Shown here piece after piece: positions 7,296 to 12,983 of a DNA stretch of 12,983 nucleotides. Both the position numbers and the translations under genes were made by a program. Source of the DNA: CAZTLI01 sp964614375 (GTDB lineage Bacteria > Chloroflexota > Anaerolineae > Aggregatilineales > Phototrophicaceae); NCBI GenBank assembly GCA_964614375.1, contig CAZTLI010000112.1, positions 1-12,983 on the forward strand, in the 5' to 3' direction. Position 1 is the first letter of the stretch. Every line of letters begins with the position of its first letter. The notes beneath the pieces are model-generated. The model had not been told where the DNA came from and ran no database searches. It was given only the letters and a program-made list of their open reading frames with translations.

Positions 7296-7919
7296 ATGCT
7301 GACGATTGCTTATCACGACTCTGATTCGGGACTGGCGGGACGGCTGGGGCGCGATTTCCATAAAGCCCATGTCGAACCAGAAAAACCGCTGCTGGTTGTA
7401 TTGTTATCGCCCGATTCTGTAACCGACTCCTCTGTACAGGCGGTCATTAGGCAGGCGCAGCGCGATAAACACGCCATTGTCGCCGTACAGGTCAAATTGA
7501 CGCCGCTGCCAGATACTCTGGGTGATGTGCCTGTGGTTGATTTCACAGGTGGCTATCATCTGGATGCGTTACTGGATGCGATCATGCGCGCTGTCCCCAT
7601 GAAACATGCCCTGCGGACAGGTCGCCTGAATGCGTCTAATCGAACGGCGATTCTGGCACTGGTTGTGCTGGCAGTGGGCATGTTCGTGCTGAGCCTGCTC
7701 ATGATTGGCGGTGGGATGATCGGATTTCCGAACGAGGAATACAACGCCATAGATACCGAAGCCGCCGTCACCCGCGACGCCCTGATTCGACCTACGCTGG
7801 CCGTGATTGAACCGCGCACCACCGATGATGCCGCCAACTTCGCGCCAACCGTTGCGGCGCTATCGACGTTCGTCCGCCCCTTCGCCCGGATGACGGCAAC
7901 GGCGCTTGCCGAGGAGTGA
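7296..7919 (+). CDS. TIR-like membrane protein (degenerate TIR domain plus one transmembrane helix)
   Basis: This encodes 207 residues. The N-terminal part has the TIR order of strands: MLTIAYHDSDSGLAGRL (compare F-I-S-Y-S-x-x-D), LLVVLLSPDSV (32-42), a helix, then HAIVAVQVK (59-67) and a 'VVDFTGGYHLDALLDAI' end as in bacterial TIR domains. It is short: the stretch holding strand 2 and the BB loop is missing. In the helix that normally reads 'S-x-W-V-x-x-E', Trp is Ser46 and the catalytic Glu position is Val50, so NADase activity is unlikely. One helix spans about 117-139, and a roughly 65-residue tail should lie outside. AAAGGA stands about 11 bases upstream of the ATG. It follows CopCD by 31 bases on the same strand. 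A scaffold or sensing role is possible but unproven. Confidence 0.65.
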   Translation: MLTIAYHDSDSGLAGRLGRDFHKAHVEPEKPLLVVLLSPDSVTDSSVQAVIRQAQRDKHAIVAVQVKLTPLPDTLGDVPVVDFTGGYHLDALLDAIMRAVPMKHALRTGRLNASNRTAILALVVLAVGMFVLSLLMIGGGMIGFPNEEYNAIDTEAAVTRDALIRPTLAVIEPRTTDDAANFAPTVAALSTFVRPFARMTATALAEE

Positions 7920-7931
7920 TGTGGCATATTG

Positions 7932-8324
7932 TCAGCTGGTGTGAACGGTTCTGTGCATACGGCTTTTATAGACCGAATCGGCGACAGTTTCGATTTGCCA
8001 GCTCCACGAAATGTCGGGCGTGATTTGAATGGCGGGTCTGCCCTCATGTAGGGTCAATTCGGCTGTGCCATACACCCGTAATCCGCGTGGCTGCCAAGGA
8101 TCAACCGATACAAGGTCATCTATCACCAATGCGACCTTGTGCTGACCCGCTTCGATATTTTTGTACTTGCGCGATTCGGTCAGGTTATACCCGATGATGA
8201 TAAAGTGTGTGCCATCGAAGCGAAAACCGACGGGCACATTGTCGGGTTGTCCGTCATCCGCTGTAGTCGCGAGGCGGGCGAGGGGTTGTGATTTGATGTA
8301 GGCCAATTCGTTGTCTGTGAACAT
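7932..8324 (-). CDS. PPOX-class F420-dependent oxidoreductase
   Basis: This encodes 130 residues, with GAGGAG six bases before the ATG. The protein follows the split-beta-barrel pyridoxamine-phosphate-oxidase-like pattern: ELAYIKSQPLARLATTADDG (6-25), QPDNVPVGFRFDG (26-38), a TESRKYKNIEAG helix start (49-60), KVALVIDD (62-69), and DPWQPRGLRVYGTAEL (74-89). The last segment is characteristic of the Rv1155-type group annotated as PPOX-class F420-dependent oxidoreductase. Members are small cytosolic dimers that bind F420 (some FMN) and reduce diverse electrophilic substrates; the substrate here is unknown. It converges with the TIR-like gene (12-base gap) and is divergent from the FAD oxidoreductase. 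Confidence 0.88.
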   Translation of the reverse strand: MFTDNELAYIKSQPLARLATTADDGQPDNVPVGFRFDGTHFIIIGYNLTESRKYKNIEAGQHKVALVIDDLVSVDPWQPRGLRVYGTAELTLHEGRPAIQITPDISWSWQIETVADSVYKSRMHRTVHTS

Positions 8325-8369
8325 CGTCTGCTCCTCATAAATCTGTGTCTTACATTCACTATGGCATAA

Positions 8370-8408
8370 ATAGGCAGGTCACACATCGGGCAGACGGACA
8401 GTGCCTAT
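8370..8408. promoter_or_regulatory. Inverted repeat in the divergent promoter region
   Basis: ATAGGCA (8370-8376) and TGCCTAT (8402-8408) form a perfect 7-bp inverted repeat with centres 32 bases apart, about three helical turns. The right arm overlaps a -10-like TATAGT (8406-8411) facing the FAD oxidoreductase. The left arm overlaps a -10-like TATTTA (complement of 8367-8372) facing the PPOX gene. Matching -35 boxes are poor, so activator or repressor control of both genes is only a proposal. Confidence 0.35.
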
Positions 8409-8467
8409 AGTAAGAATGGGAGGGTGACGGCTGTCCAATGGGACAAGTGGAAACCGAAAGATAGCGC

Positions 8468-9643
8468 ATGAACCACAGAGCCACATCACACCAAACACGG
8501 GCCAATGTTTTGATTATCGGCGCTGGCCCCGCCGGGATTGCCAGCGCTTATGCGTTGCGGCAAGCGGGAATCAGTTATCGCTTGATTGACCGCGCGGGCG
8601 AAGTCGCCTCGACCTGGAACAGCCTGTATCCGTCGCTGCGTTTGAATACCACGCGCTTCTTCTCGCACATGACCGGGAAGAAATTTCCGCTGTGGTATGG
8701 ACTCTATCCGACAGGCAAACAGTACCATCGCTATCTGGTCGAATATGCGCGCGAACAGGGCATTCAACCAGAATTTGGCGTTCAGGTTAATCGTGTCGCG
8801 CCAGAAGGTGATTTGTGGCGTGTGGAGACCAATCTCGGTGTCGATTGTTACCCGGCGGTGATTTCGGCGACGGGACGATTCGGCAATCCCATCTGGCCTG
8901 AGATTGACGGCATGGACGACTTCACCGGGCAGATGCTTCACGCCCATGAGTTTACGAATGCGGCAGACTTTGCCGGAAAGCGGGTGATGGTGGTGGGCAA
9001 TGGCCCCAGCGGAGTCGATATTTCGATTGATGTGGGCAAGGTCTCGCCGCCATCGTCCATCGCTATACGCAGTGGGATTGTGCTGCGTCCGCGTTATCCA
9101 TTGGGACTATCGACGCACGTTTGGATGATGATTGGCGAGCTGCTGCCCGAAAAATGGGGGCACTGGCTGGTCGAGAAAGTCAGCAACCTGCGCTATACCC
9201 ACCAGACGCGCTACGGCCTCAAATTACCCGGTGACAAAGACTCCGGTTCAGCCATTCCCTATCGCGGCCCGGAATTGATTCACGCCATTCGCGATGGTTA
9301 TGTCATACCTGTTGATGCGCCGATTCGCTTTAGCGACAAAACGGCGTTTCTGGCGGACGGGTCACAGCTAGAGATAGATGCCGTCATCATGGCGACGGGG
9401 TATCAGCCTGTGTTGAGCACCTATCTCGACATGGACTATGATACAGACGATCAAGGGTGGCCTCTGCGCGATTTGGAAGCACATCCCAACGGGCGCGAGG
9501 TATTGGGTCATCCGGGATTGTATCTGGTCGGTGTGTTTTATAAGGGCAAAGGGGCGATGTATAACTTCAATGTCGAAGCCCGCATCGCCGCCAAGCAAAT
9601 CCAGGCACGATTGCAGGCTATGAAACAGCGTTCCACACGTTGA
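8468..9643 (+). CDS. FAD-dependent oxidoreductase, flavin-containing-monooxygenase-like (CzcO/COG2072 type)
   Basis: This encodes 391 residues. The first dinucleotide fold has VLIIGAGPAGIASAYAL (14-30) for FAD, followed by STWNSLYPSLRLNTTRFFS, as in bacterial FMO-like proteins. The FMO fingerprint F-x-G-x-x-x-H-x-x-x-F is present as F152-TG-QML-H158-AHE-F162. The second Rossmann motif GNGPSG (177-182) should bind NADPH. The C-terminal ATGYQP (309-314) is the conserved Ala-Thr-Gly motif of the family. This points to an NADPH-dependent oxygenase of N, S or carbonyl groups, cytosolic, with unknown substrate. The ribosome binding site is weak (GAAAG about 10 bases upstream). It is transcribed away from the PPOX gene, and a long non-coding stretch follows. 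Confidence 0.88.
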   Translation: MNHRATSHQTRANVLIIGAGPAGIASAYALRQAGISYRLIDRAGEVASTWNSLYPSLRLNTTRFFSHMTGKKFPLWYGLYPTGKQYHRYLVEYAREQGIQPEFGVQVNRVAPEGDLWRVETNLGVDCYPAVISATGRFGNPIWPEIDGMDDFTGQMLHAHEFTNAADFAGKRVMVVGNGPSGVDISIDVGKVSPPSSIAIRSGIVLRPRYPLGLSTHVWMMIGELLPEKWGHWLVEKVSNLRYTHQTRYGLKLPGDKDSGSAIPYRGPELIHAIRDGYVIPVDAPIRFSDKTAFLADGSQLEIDAVIMATGYQPVLSTYLDMDYDTDDQGWPLRDLEAHPNGREVLGHPGLYLVGVFYKGKGAMYNFNVEARIAAKQIQARLQAMKQRSTR

Positions 9644-9691
9644 CCCCGTTCGCATAAACCAGTCCCCAAAACAGAGTTTTCCAGTGTCGCA

Positions 9692-9707
9692 GCGGGTTAG
9701 AACCCGC
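9692..9707. repeat. GC-rich palindromic hairpin (REP-like)
   Basis: GCGGGTT-AG-AACCCGC is a perfect 7-bp dyad, realistically a 6-bp stem with a TAGA loop, 48 bases after the FAD oxidoreductase stop. It is followed by the small palindrome GCAGCTGC. There is no T-tract after it, so it is more like a dispersed palindromic element or an mRNA 3'-end stabiliser than a classical terminator. Confidence 0.45.
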
Positions 9708-9727
9708 GCAGCTGCAATAAGCCGGGC

Positions 9728-9759
9728 CCACGGATGATTTTATTAAAGACCATCCGTGG
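9728..9759. repeat. Perfect 9-bp inverted repeat with 14-base AT-rich loop
   Basis: CCACGGATG (9728-9736) is matched exactly by CATCCGTGG (9751-9759) around an AT-rich loop. No T-tract follows; instead comes ACAATTGT, itself a palindrome. It may be a structured 3' end of the upstream mRNA or a repeat element. Confidence 0.45.
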
Positions 9760-9821
9760 ACAATTGTTGTCCTGCAAATCGCGCGATTGTGCGGATCGTG
9801 TCAGCTTCAGATGACGTGACC

Positions 9822-9841
9822 TGCGGGCAGCCGCACGTTTT
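9822..9841 (+). terminator. Short GC-rich hairpin followed by GTTTT
   Basis: TGCGG (9822-9826) and CCGCA (9831-9835) pair around GCAG and are followed by CGTTTTA. A competing fold pairs GCAGCCG (9827-9833) with CGGC-C-TGC (9844-9851), and the two cannot form together. The element is best read as a weak terminator ahead of the feo promoter. Confidence 0.35.
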
Positions 9842-9892
9842 AACGGCCTGCACCTGATCTTAAAGTGGGACTAAAAAGTGATATTCATCCTC

Positions 9893-9921
9893 TTTACAAG
9901 TGACTTAGACTGGTCTAAAAT
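9893..9921 (+). promoter_or_regulatory. feoAB promoter (sigma70-type)
   Basis: TTTACA (9893-9898) and TAAAAT (9916-9921) are separated by exactly 17 bases. Four of six -35 positions (TTGACA) and five of six -10 positions (TATAAT) match consensus. The predicted start near 9928 leaves a leader of about 30 bases before the feoA ATG. The -10 and spacer are overlapped by the dyad at 9905-9918. Confidence 0.65.
9905..9918. promoter_or_regulatory. Probable iron-regulator operator (DtxR/IdeR-like dyad)
   Basis: TTAGAC-TG-GTCTAA is a perfect 14-bp dyad placed over the spacer and the first part of the -10 box of the feo promoter. The TTAG...CTAA ends recall the TTAGG...CCTAA ends of DtxR/IdeR operators (family knowledge), whereas the Fur box is AT-rich GATAATGATAATC-like and does not fit. 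Position and symmetry suggest repression when Fe(II) is plentiful. No regulator gene is in the window. Confidence 0.5.
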
Positions 9922-9957
9922 AGATATAGATGGTTCAAACAAGCACAGGTATCGCAC

Positions 9958-10245
9958 ATGACACGAAATACGACATTAGACCAGCTGCCCGCCGGGTCAC
10001 AGGCGACTGTAGATCAGCTTACGTGCAGCGGCGTGGAACGACGGCGGATGATGGATTTGGGTATCCTGCCGGGTACGCGCATCACCGCCGAATTTCGCAG
10101 TCCACTCGGTGACCCGGTGGCCTATCGGGTACGTGGCGCACTTATCGCGCTGCGGCGGGAGCAGGCAGAACAGATTCTGATTACGTGCGAGAACACCGGA
10201 GAGGTCGAACATCATGACAGTTCAATCACACACCCTACAGGCTAA
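9958..10245 (+). CDS. feoA: Ferrous iron transport protein A
   Basis: This encodes 95 residues. It is a small SH3-like cytosolic protein needed for Feo function, thought to bind FeoB. The pattern is complete: LDQLPAGSQATVDQL, then the RRRMMDLGILPGTRI core (28-42), then FRSPLGDPVAYRVRGALIAL (46-65) and RREQAEQI (66-73). After this the protein has a roughly 20-residue polar tail that FeoA proteins usually lack; its coding sequence overlaps feoB by 32 bases. The start at 9958 keeps the usual N-terminus; the ribosome binding site is weak (CAGG 8-11 bases upstream). It is the first gene of the operon. Confidence 0.93.
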   Translation: MTRNTTLDQLPAGSQATVDQLTCSGVERRRMMDLGILPGTRITAEFRSPLGDPVAYRVRGALIALRREQAEQILITCENTGEVEHHDSSITHPTG

Positions 10246-11065
10246 CTGCGAAGGCTGCCCACTCCATCGGGAAGGCGCGCTCATCCGCCTCGGCATCAAT
10301 ATGACCGATAGCGATTATGTCGTCGCGCTGGCGGGCAATCCCAATACCGGTAAAAGCACCGTATTTAACGCGCTGACCGGACTGCGCCAGCATGTGGGCA
10401 ATTGGCCCGGTAAAACCGTGACGCGCGCAGAAGGTGGCTTCGCCTATGCCGATAAACGCTACAAATTGGTCGATTTGCCGGGTACATATTCGCTGCTTTC
10501 CACCAGCACCGACGAAGAAGTGGCGCGCGACTTTATCCTGTTTGGCAGTCCCGATGTGACAGTCGTGGTGGTCGATGCCACGCGGCTGGAGCGTAATCTC
10601 AATCTGGTGCTGCAAGTTCTGGAAATTACAGACCGCGTGGTTGTCGCCCTCAATTTGATGGACGAAGCCGAACGACACGGCCTGCGGATTGATACCCGCA
10701 AGCTCGCCCGCGATCTGGGCGTGCCCGTCGTGCCGATGGTTGCCCGCAAACGACAGGGTATCGAGGATTTGCTGCAAACGATACACAACGTCGCGACAGG
10801 TCAAGCCTACACCCGACCCCATCGCATCAACAGCAGCAATCCGGCGCTCGAAAATGCGATTCAAACACTGGTCGTACAGATTAATGCCCGCTTTCCCGGT
10901 TTGCCGAATGCGCGCTGGGTGGCGCTGCGTCTGCTGGATGGTGACACCAGTATCGTTCAGGCCGTGCGCGATGGCACGCTGGGCGATATTAGCCGCGACC
11001 TACAGGCCAACACCCTGCGCGATTGGTCGCCCATTGCTATTGCTATGGTGGAGGCGAGCGCATGA
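10214..11065 (+). CDS. feoB: FeoB GTPase part (split FeoB, N-terminal)
   Basis: This encodes 283 residues forming the soluble G-protein part of the ferrous iron transporter. The motifs are G1 GNPNTGKS (41-48), switch I VGNWPGKTVT (61-70), G3 DLPG (87-90), G4 NLMD (147-150) and a G5 region near VARKRQG (176-182), followed by the helical GDI-like region. Ahead of the GTPase is a 33-residue extension with C12-EG-C15-PL-H18, absent from classical FeoB, which may bind metal. The start is preceded by GGAGAGG and overlaps feoA. The frame ends in TGA at 11063-11065, sharing an ATGA with the permease gene. In most bacteria both parts are one polypeptide of about 700 or more residues; here they must assemble as two subunits. 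Confidence 0.92.
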   Translation: MTVQSHTLQANCEGCPLHREGALIRLGINMTDSDYVVALAGNPNTGKSTVFNALTGLRQHVGNWPGKTVTRAEGGFAYADKRYKLVDLPGTYSLLSTSTDEEVARDFILFGSPDVTVVVVDATRLERNLNLVLQVLEITDRVVVALNLMDEAERHGLRIDTRKLARDLGVPVVPMVARKRQGIEDLLQTIHNVATGQAYTRPHRINSSNPALENAIQTLVVQINARFPGLPNARWVALRLLDGDTSIVQAVRDGTLGDISRDLQANTLRDWSPIAIAMVEASA

Positions 11066-12483
11066 CTCCCGAATCAGACATTTTACTGCAAACCGCGAAC
11101 ACGCTGCGCCAGTCGATTGGTGATGACTATCACGACATGGTGATGGAGAGCATCTATACCGATGCGTCACAGATCGCCGACCATGCCGTGACGTACGAAG
11201 CGAACAAAGCCCGGTTGACCATTGACCAGCGGCTTGATCGCCTGCTGACCAGCCGTACATGGGGTTTCCCGGTGATGGGACTGCTGCTGCTGGGTGTATT
11301 CTGGGTGACTATCACTGGCTCGAATGTGCCGTCGCAGCTGCTCGGCGATTTCCTGCTGGGCACAGTCTATGAGGCGCTCCACAGCTTCGCGGCGGCGATT
11401 AGTGCCCCGGCATGGCTGTCTGGCCTGTTGATAGACGGCATGTATCTGGCGCTGGCATGGGTGGTGAGTGTGATGCTGCCACCGATGGCGATTTTCTTCC
11501 CGTTGTTCACGCTGCTGGAGGATTTTGGTTATCTGCCGCGTGTGGCCTTCAATATGGACAGACTGTTCCATAGTTCGGGCGCACATGGTAAACAAGCATT
11601 GACGATGATGATGGGTTATGGCTGTAATGCGGCTGGCGTCGTCGCCACGCGCATTATCGACAGTCCGCGCGAACGGCTTATCGCTATCATCACCAACAAT
11701 TTCAGCATTTGCAATGGACGCTGGCCGACACTCATCCTGATGGGCACAATTTTCATCGGCGCGACTGCACCGCCTGCGCTGGCGAGTCTGTTCGCGGCGG
11801 GCAGTGTCGTCGTCGTTGCCGTGCTCGGTGTGATTGTGACGCTGCTGGTATCGCGTTTTCTGTCGAATACGTGGTTGAAGGGAGAGGCGTCGGTCTTCAG
11901 TCTGGAACTGCCGCCGTACCGTCCACCGCAAATCTGGCAAACGGTGTACACATCGCTCATTGACCGCACGCTGATTGTTTTATGGCGGGCGATAATGATG
12001 GCAGCGCCAGCGGGCGCAGTCATCTGGCTGTTGAGCAATATCACAGTGGGCGATGCCAGTCTGGCGGCGCATATCGTGAATCTGCTAAATCCGGTTGGCC
12101 TGATTTTTGGTCTCAATGGGGTTATCTTGCTGGCCTATATCGCCGCCATTCCCGCCAATGAAATCATCATCCCCACCATCCTGATGCTGACGCTGACACT
12201 CGGCGGTTCAGATATGGCGCAGGCGGGTGTGATGCTCGAACTGGGCGACAACGAGACCTACACCGTCCTGACGCAGCTTGGCGGCTGGACGCTGCTGACC
12301 GCGATTAACCTGATGCTGTTCAGCCTGCTGCATAATCCGTGCAGCACGACCATCCTCACCATCTGGAACGAGACCCGGAATCGCAAATGGACGCTCATCG
12401 CAACCCTGCTGCCGCTGGTACTCGGCTTCAGCGTGACCTTCACGACAGCGACCATCGCCCGAATGCTCGGACTGGGTATCTAA
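11062..12483 (+). CDS. feoB: FeoB membrane permease part (split FeoB, C-terminal)
   Basis: This encodes 473 residues, starting at the ATG of an ATGA overlap with the GTPase gene; an earlier ATG in the same frame lies inside that gene and is less likely. Residues 1-60 are the helical linker that in fused FeoB joins the G domain (LTIDQRLDRLLTSRTWGFPV leads into helix 1). The membrane part has the FeoB Gate signatures: LEDFGYLPRVAFNMDRLF (152-169), GAHGKQALTMMMGYGCNAAG with Cys188, ATRIIDSPRERL (195-206), and NNFSICNGRWP with Cys217. The conserved Cys and the end motif LLHNPCSTTILTIWNETRN are intact. It is expected to carry Fe(II) across the inner membrane. All parts are present, so this looks like a natural gene split and not decay. 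Confidence 0.92.
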   Translation: MTPESDILLQTANTLRQSIGDDYHDMVMESIYTDASQIADHAVTYEANKARLTIDQRLDRLLTSRTWGFPVMGLLLLGVFWVTITGSNVPSQLLGDFLLGTVYEALHSFAAAISAPAWLSGLLIDGMYLALAWVVSVMLPPMAIFFPLFTLLEDFGYLPRVAFNMDRLFHSSGAHGKQALTMMMGYGCNAAGVVATRIIDSPRERLIAIITNNFSICNGRWPTLILMGTIFIGATAPPALASLFAAGSVVVVAVLGVIVTLLVSRFLSNTWLKGEASVFSLELPPYRPPQIWQTVYTSLIDRTLIVLWRAIMMAAPAGAVIWLLSNITVGDASLAAHIVNLLNPVGLIFGLNGVILLAYIAAIPANEIIIPTILMLTLTLGGSDMAQAGVMLELGDNETYTVLTQLGGWTLLTAINLMLFSLLHNPCSTTILTIWNETRNRKWTLIATLLPLVLGFSVTFTTATIARMLGLGI

Positions 12484-12502
12484 GCCGACCACGAAGAATC
12501 AA

Positions 12503-12528
12503 AAGCGCGGGTGCATCCATCCGCGCTT
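12503..12528. terminator. Bidirectional intrinsic terminator between feoB and the Cys-rich gene
   Basis: AAGCGCGGGTG (12503-12513) pairs with CATCCGCGCTT (12518-12528), 11 pairs with one G-U and a CATC loop. Twenty bases after the feoB stop, it closes the operon. On the minus strand the stem is followed by TTTGATTCTT, so it also fits the end of the converging gene. Confidence 0.75.
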
Positions 12529-12554
12529 GTTCATATATTCAACCAAAGATGTGC

Positions 12555-12833
12555 CTATTGTTGAACCGCATTGCGATATATCGGCACCGGGAAATCAACA
12601 AAATATGCCCAGCCTTCGCCCGCCATGAGTTTGCGGTCATCAGCGTTCAAAACCAGCACCCGTGATTCTTTACCTGAAGTCAGTTCGATGGTCAGTTCCT
12701 CTTTACCATCGTCTTCCATTTCTTCAAAGCAGCGACGCTCATAGCCCATCGGGTAGAGCAAAAAGCGTCCCAGACACCGTTCGCAAAATGCCAGATTCGC
12801 CGCGCAAACGTTGCGATTAATTTTGACACGCAT
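12555..12833 (-). CDS. Small four-cysteine protein, possible metal or Fe-S binder
   Basis: This encodes 92 residues from the ATG at 12831-12833, preceded by GGAGG seven bases upstream. A GTG 15 bases earlier would put that site inside the gene and is rejected. The N-terminus reads MRVKINRNVCAANLAFCERC, giving cysteines 10, 17, 20 and 35 (C-x6-C-x2-C-x14-C). The spacing resembles a one-cluster ferredoxin or zinc-ribbon arrangement but matches no motif exactly. The rest is acidic (EEMEDDGKEELTIEL, 37-51) and ends in strands with VLVLNADD and WAYFVDFPV. There is no signal or membrane segment. The function is not recognised. It faces the feo operon, so it may only be a neighbour. Confidence 0.65.
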   Translation of the reverse strand: MRVKINRNVCAANLAFCERCLGRFLLYPMGYERRCFEEMEDDGKEELTIELTSGKESRVLVLNADDRKLMAGEGWAYFVDFPVPIYRNAVQQ

Positions 12834-12930
12834 GGCTTTACCTCCCACTTGCGGCTTTCGATATTGTCATCGTGACTCGTATGCGGCTGCACCAGAAAGT
12901 GTCAAATATCACCTTTTATGCTGTCAAGCG

Positions 12931-12983
12931 CTATTCATCGTGGGGCGGACGGAAACGTTCGTCGGTATCGTCCTCGTTGGTCA
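12931..12983 (-). CDS. C-terminal end of an unidentified protein (partial)
   Basis: The minus-strand frame enters from the right edge and ends at TAG (12931-12933). The 16 visible residues are TNEDDTDERFRPPHDE, a hydrophilic acidic tail. This is too little to name a family, and the frame could be chance. If real, it lies 97 bases upstream of the Cys-rich gene on the same strand. Confidence 0.35.
   Translation of the reverse strand, partial: TNEDDTDERFRPPHDE

Larger units (their letters stand above)
9644..9957. other. 314-base non-coding stretch upstream of feoA
   Basis: No convincing open frame is present on either strand. From left to right it holds a GC-rich palindrome (9692-9707), a 9-bp inverted repeat (9728-9759), a weak terminator with a competing fold (9822-9851), and the feo promoter with its dyad (9893-9921). 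No known riboswitch class is recognised. Confidence 0.6.

Noticed and set aside
11023..11065. Frameshift or assembly error as cause of the two feoB frames
   Set aside because: The frames meet at a tidy ATGA overlap and both protein ends look natural; still listed as a check in the finding.
11167..11940. A 257-residue minus-strand frame rich in Arg, Gln and His
   Set aside because: It is the antisense shadow of the FeoB permease gene, with composition typical of such shadows.
12900..12927. Two TTGACA hexamers (minus strand, 22 bases apart) upstream of the Cys-rich gene as tandem promoters
   Set aside because: No acceptable -10 hexamer lies 16-18 bases from either one.
1..12983. CRISPR arrays, insertion sequences, phage or integrase genes
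   Set aside because: No regularly spaced direct repeats, transposase-like frames or integrase motifs were seen; the tRNA shows no visible att duplication in the window.

Overview
The window reads as an ordinary chromosomal stretch of a free-living bacterium, most likely a member of the Chloroflexota (Anaerolineae-like). This is inferred from the gene families and not from a marker gene. The pointers are a thioredoxin/NHL-repeat lipoprotein, a CopC-CopD fusion, two proteins of families that often use coenzyme F420, and a FeoB split into GTPase and permease genes. Base composition looks moderately GC-rich and even, coding density is high, and no insertion sequence, phage gene, integrase or CRISPR array was seen.

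Layout. Positions 1-128 hold the end of a GNAT acetyltransferase (+). Positions 139-4344 are a minus-strand run: a small STAS-like protein, an LLM-class flavin oxidoreductase coupled to a RidA-like protein, and upstream of them a TlpA/NHL lipoprotein, separated by a terminator-like hairpin. A tRNA-Arg(CCU) gene with an unusually long variable loop lies at 4617-4691. Positions 4802-7919 (+) are a copper cluster: a one-helix mini-protein, a CopC-CopD fusion ending in a cytochrome-c-like domain that has lost its haem motif, and a membrane-anchored TIR-like protein lacking the usual catalytic Glu. Positions 7932-8324 (-) encode a PPOX-class F420/flavin oxidoreductase, and 8468-9643 (+) an FMO-like FAD oxidoreductase; these two are divergent across a shared inverted repeat. 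A 314-base non-coding stretch with several hairpins precedes the ferrous-iron operon feoA-feoB(GTPase)-feoB(permease) at 9958-12483, which has a good sigma70-type promoter overlapped by a perfect TTAGAC-TG-GTCTAA dyad. A bidirectional terminator separates it from a minus-strand four-cysteine small protein (12555-12833). A second minus-strand frame enters from the right edge.

How the parts work together. Two modules deal with redox metals: Feo imports Fe(II) and is probably iron-repressed through the dyad, and CopCD binds periplasmic copper and may import it. The other genes are mostly flavin or thiol redox enzymes plus a RidA-like protein. No single gene is wholly novel. The least ordinary parts are the copper cluster (haemless cytochrome-like tail plus degenerate TIR membrane protein), the split FeoB with an N-terminal Cys-Cys-His motif, the RidA homologue with Asn in place of the catalytic Arg, and the iron-operator-like dyad.
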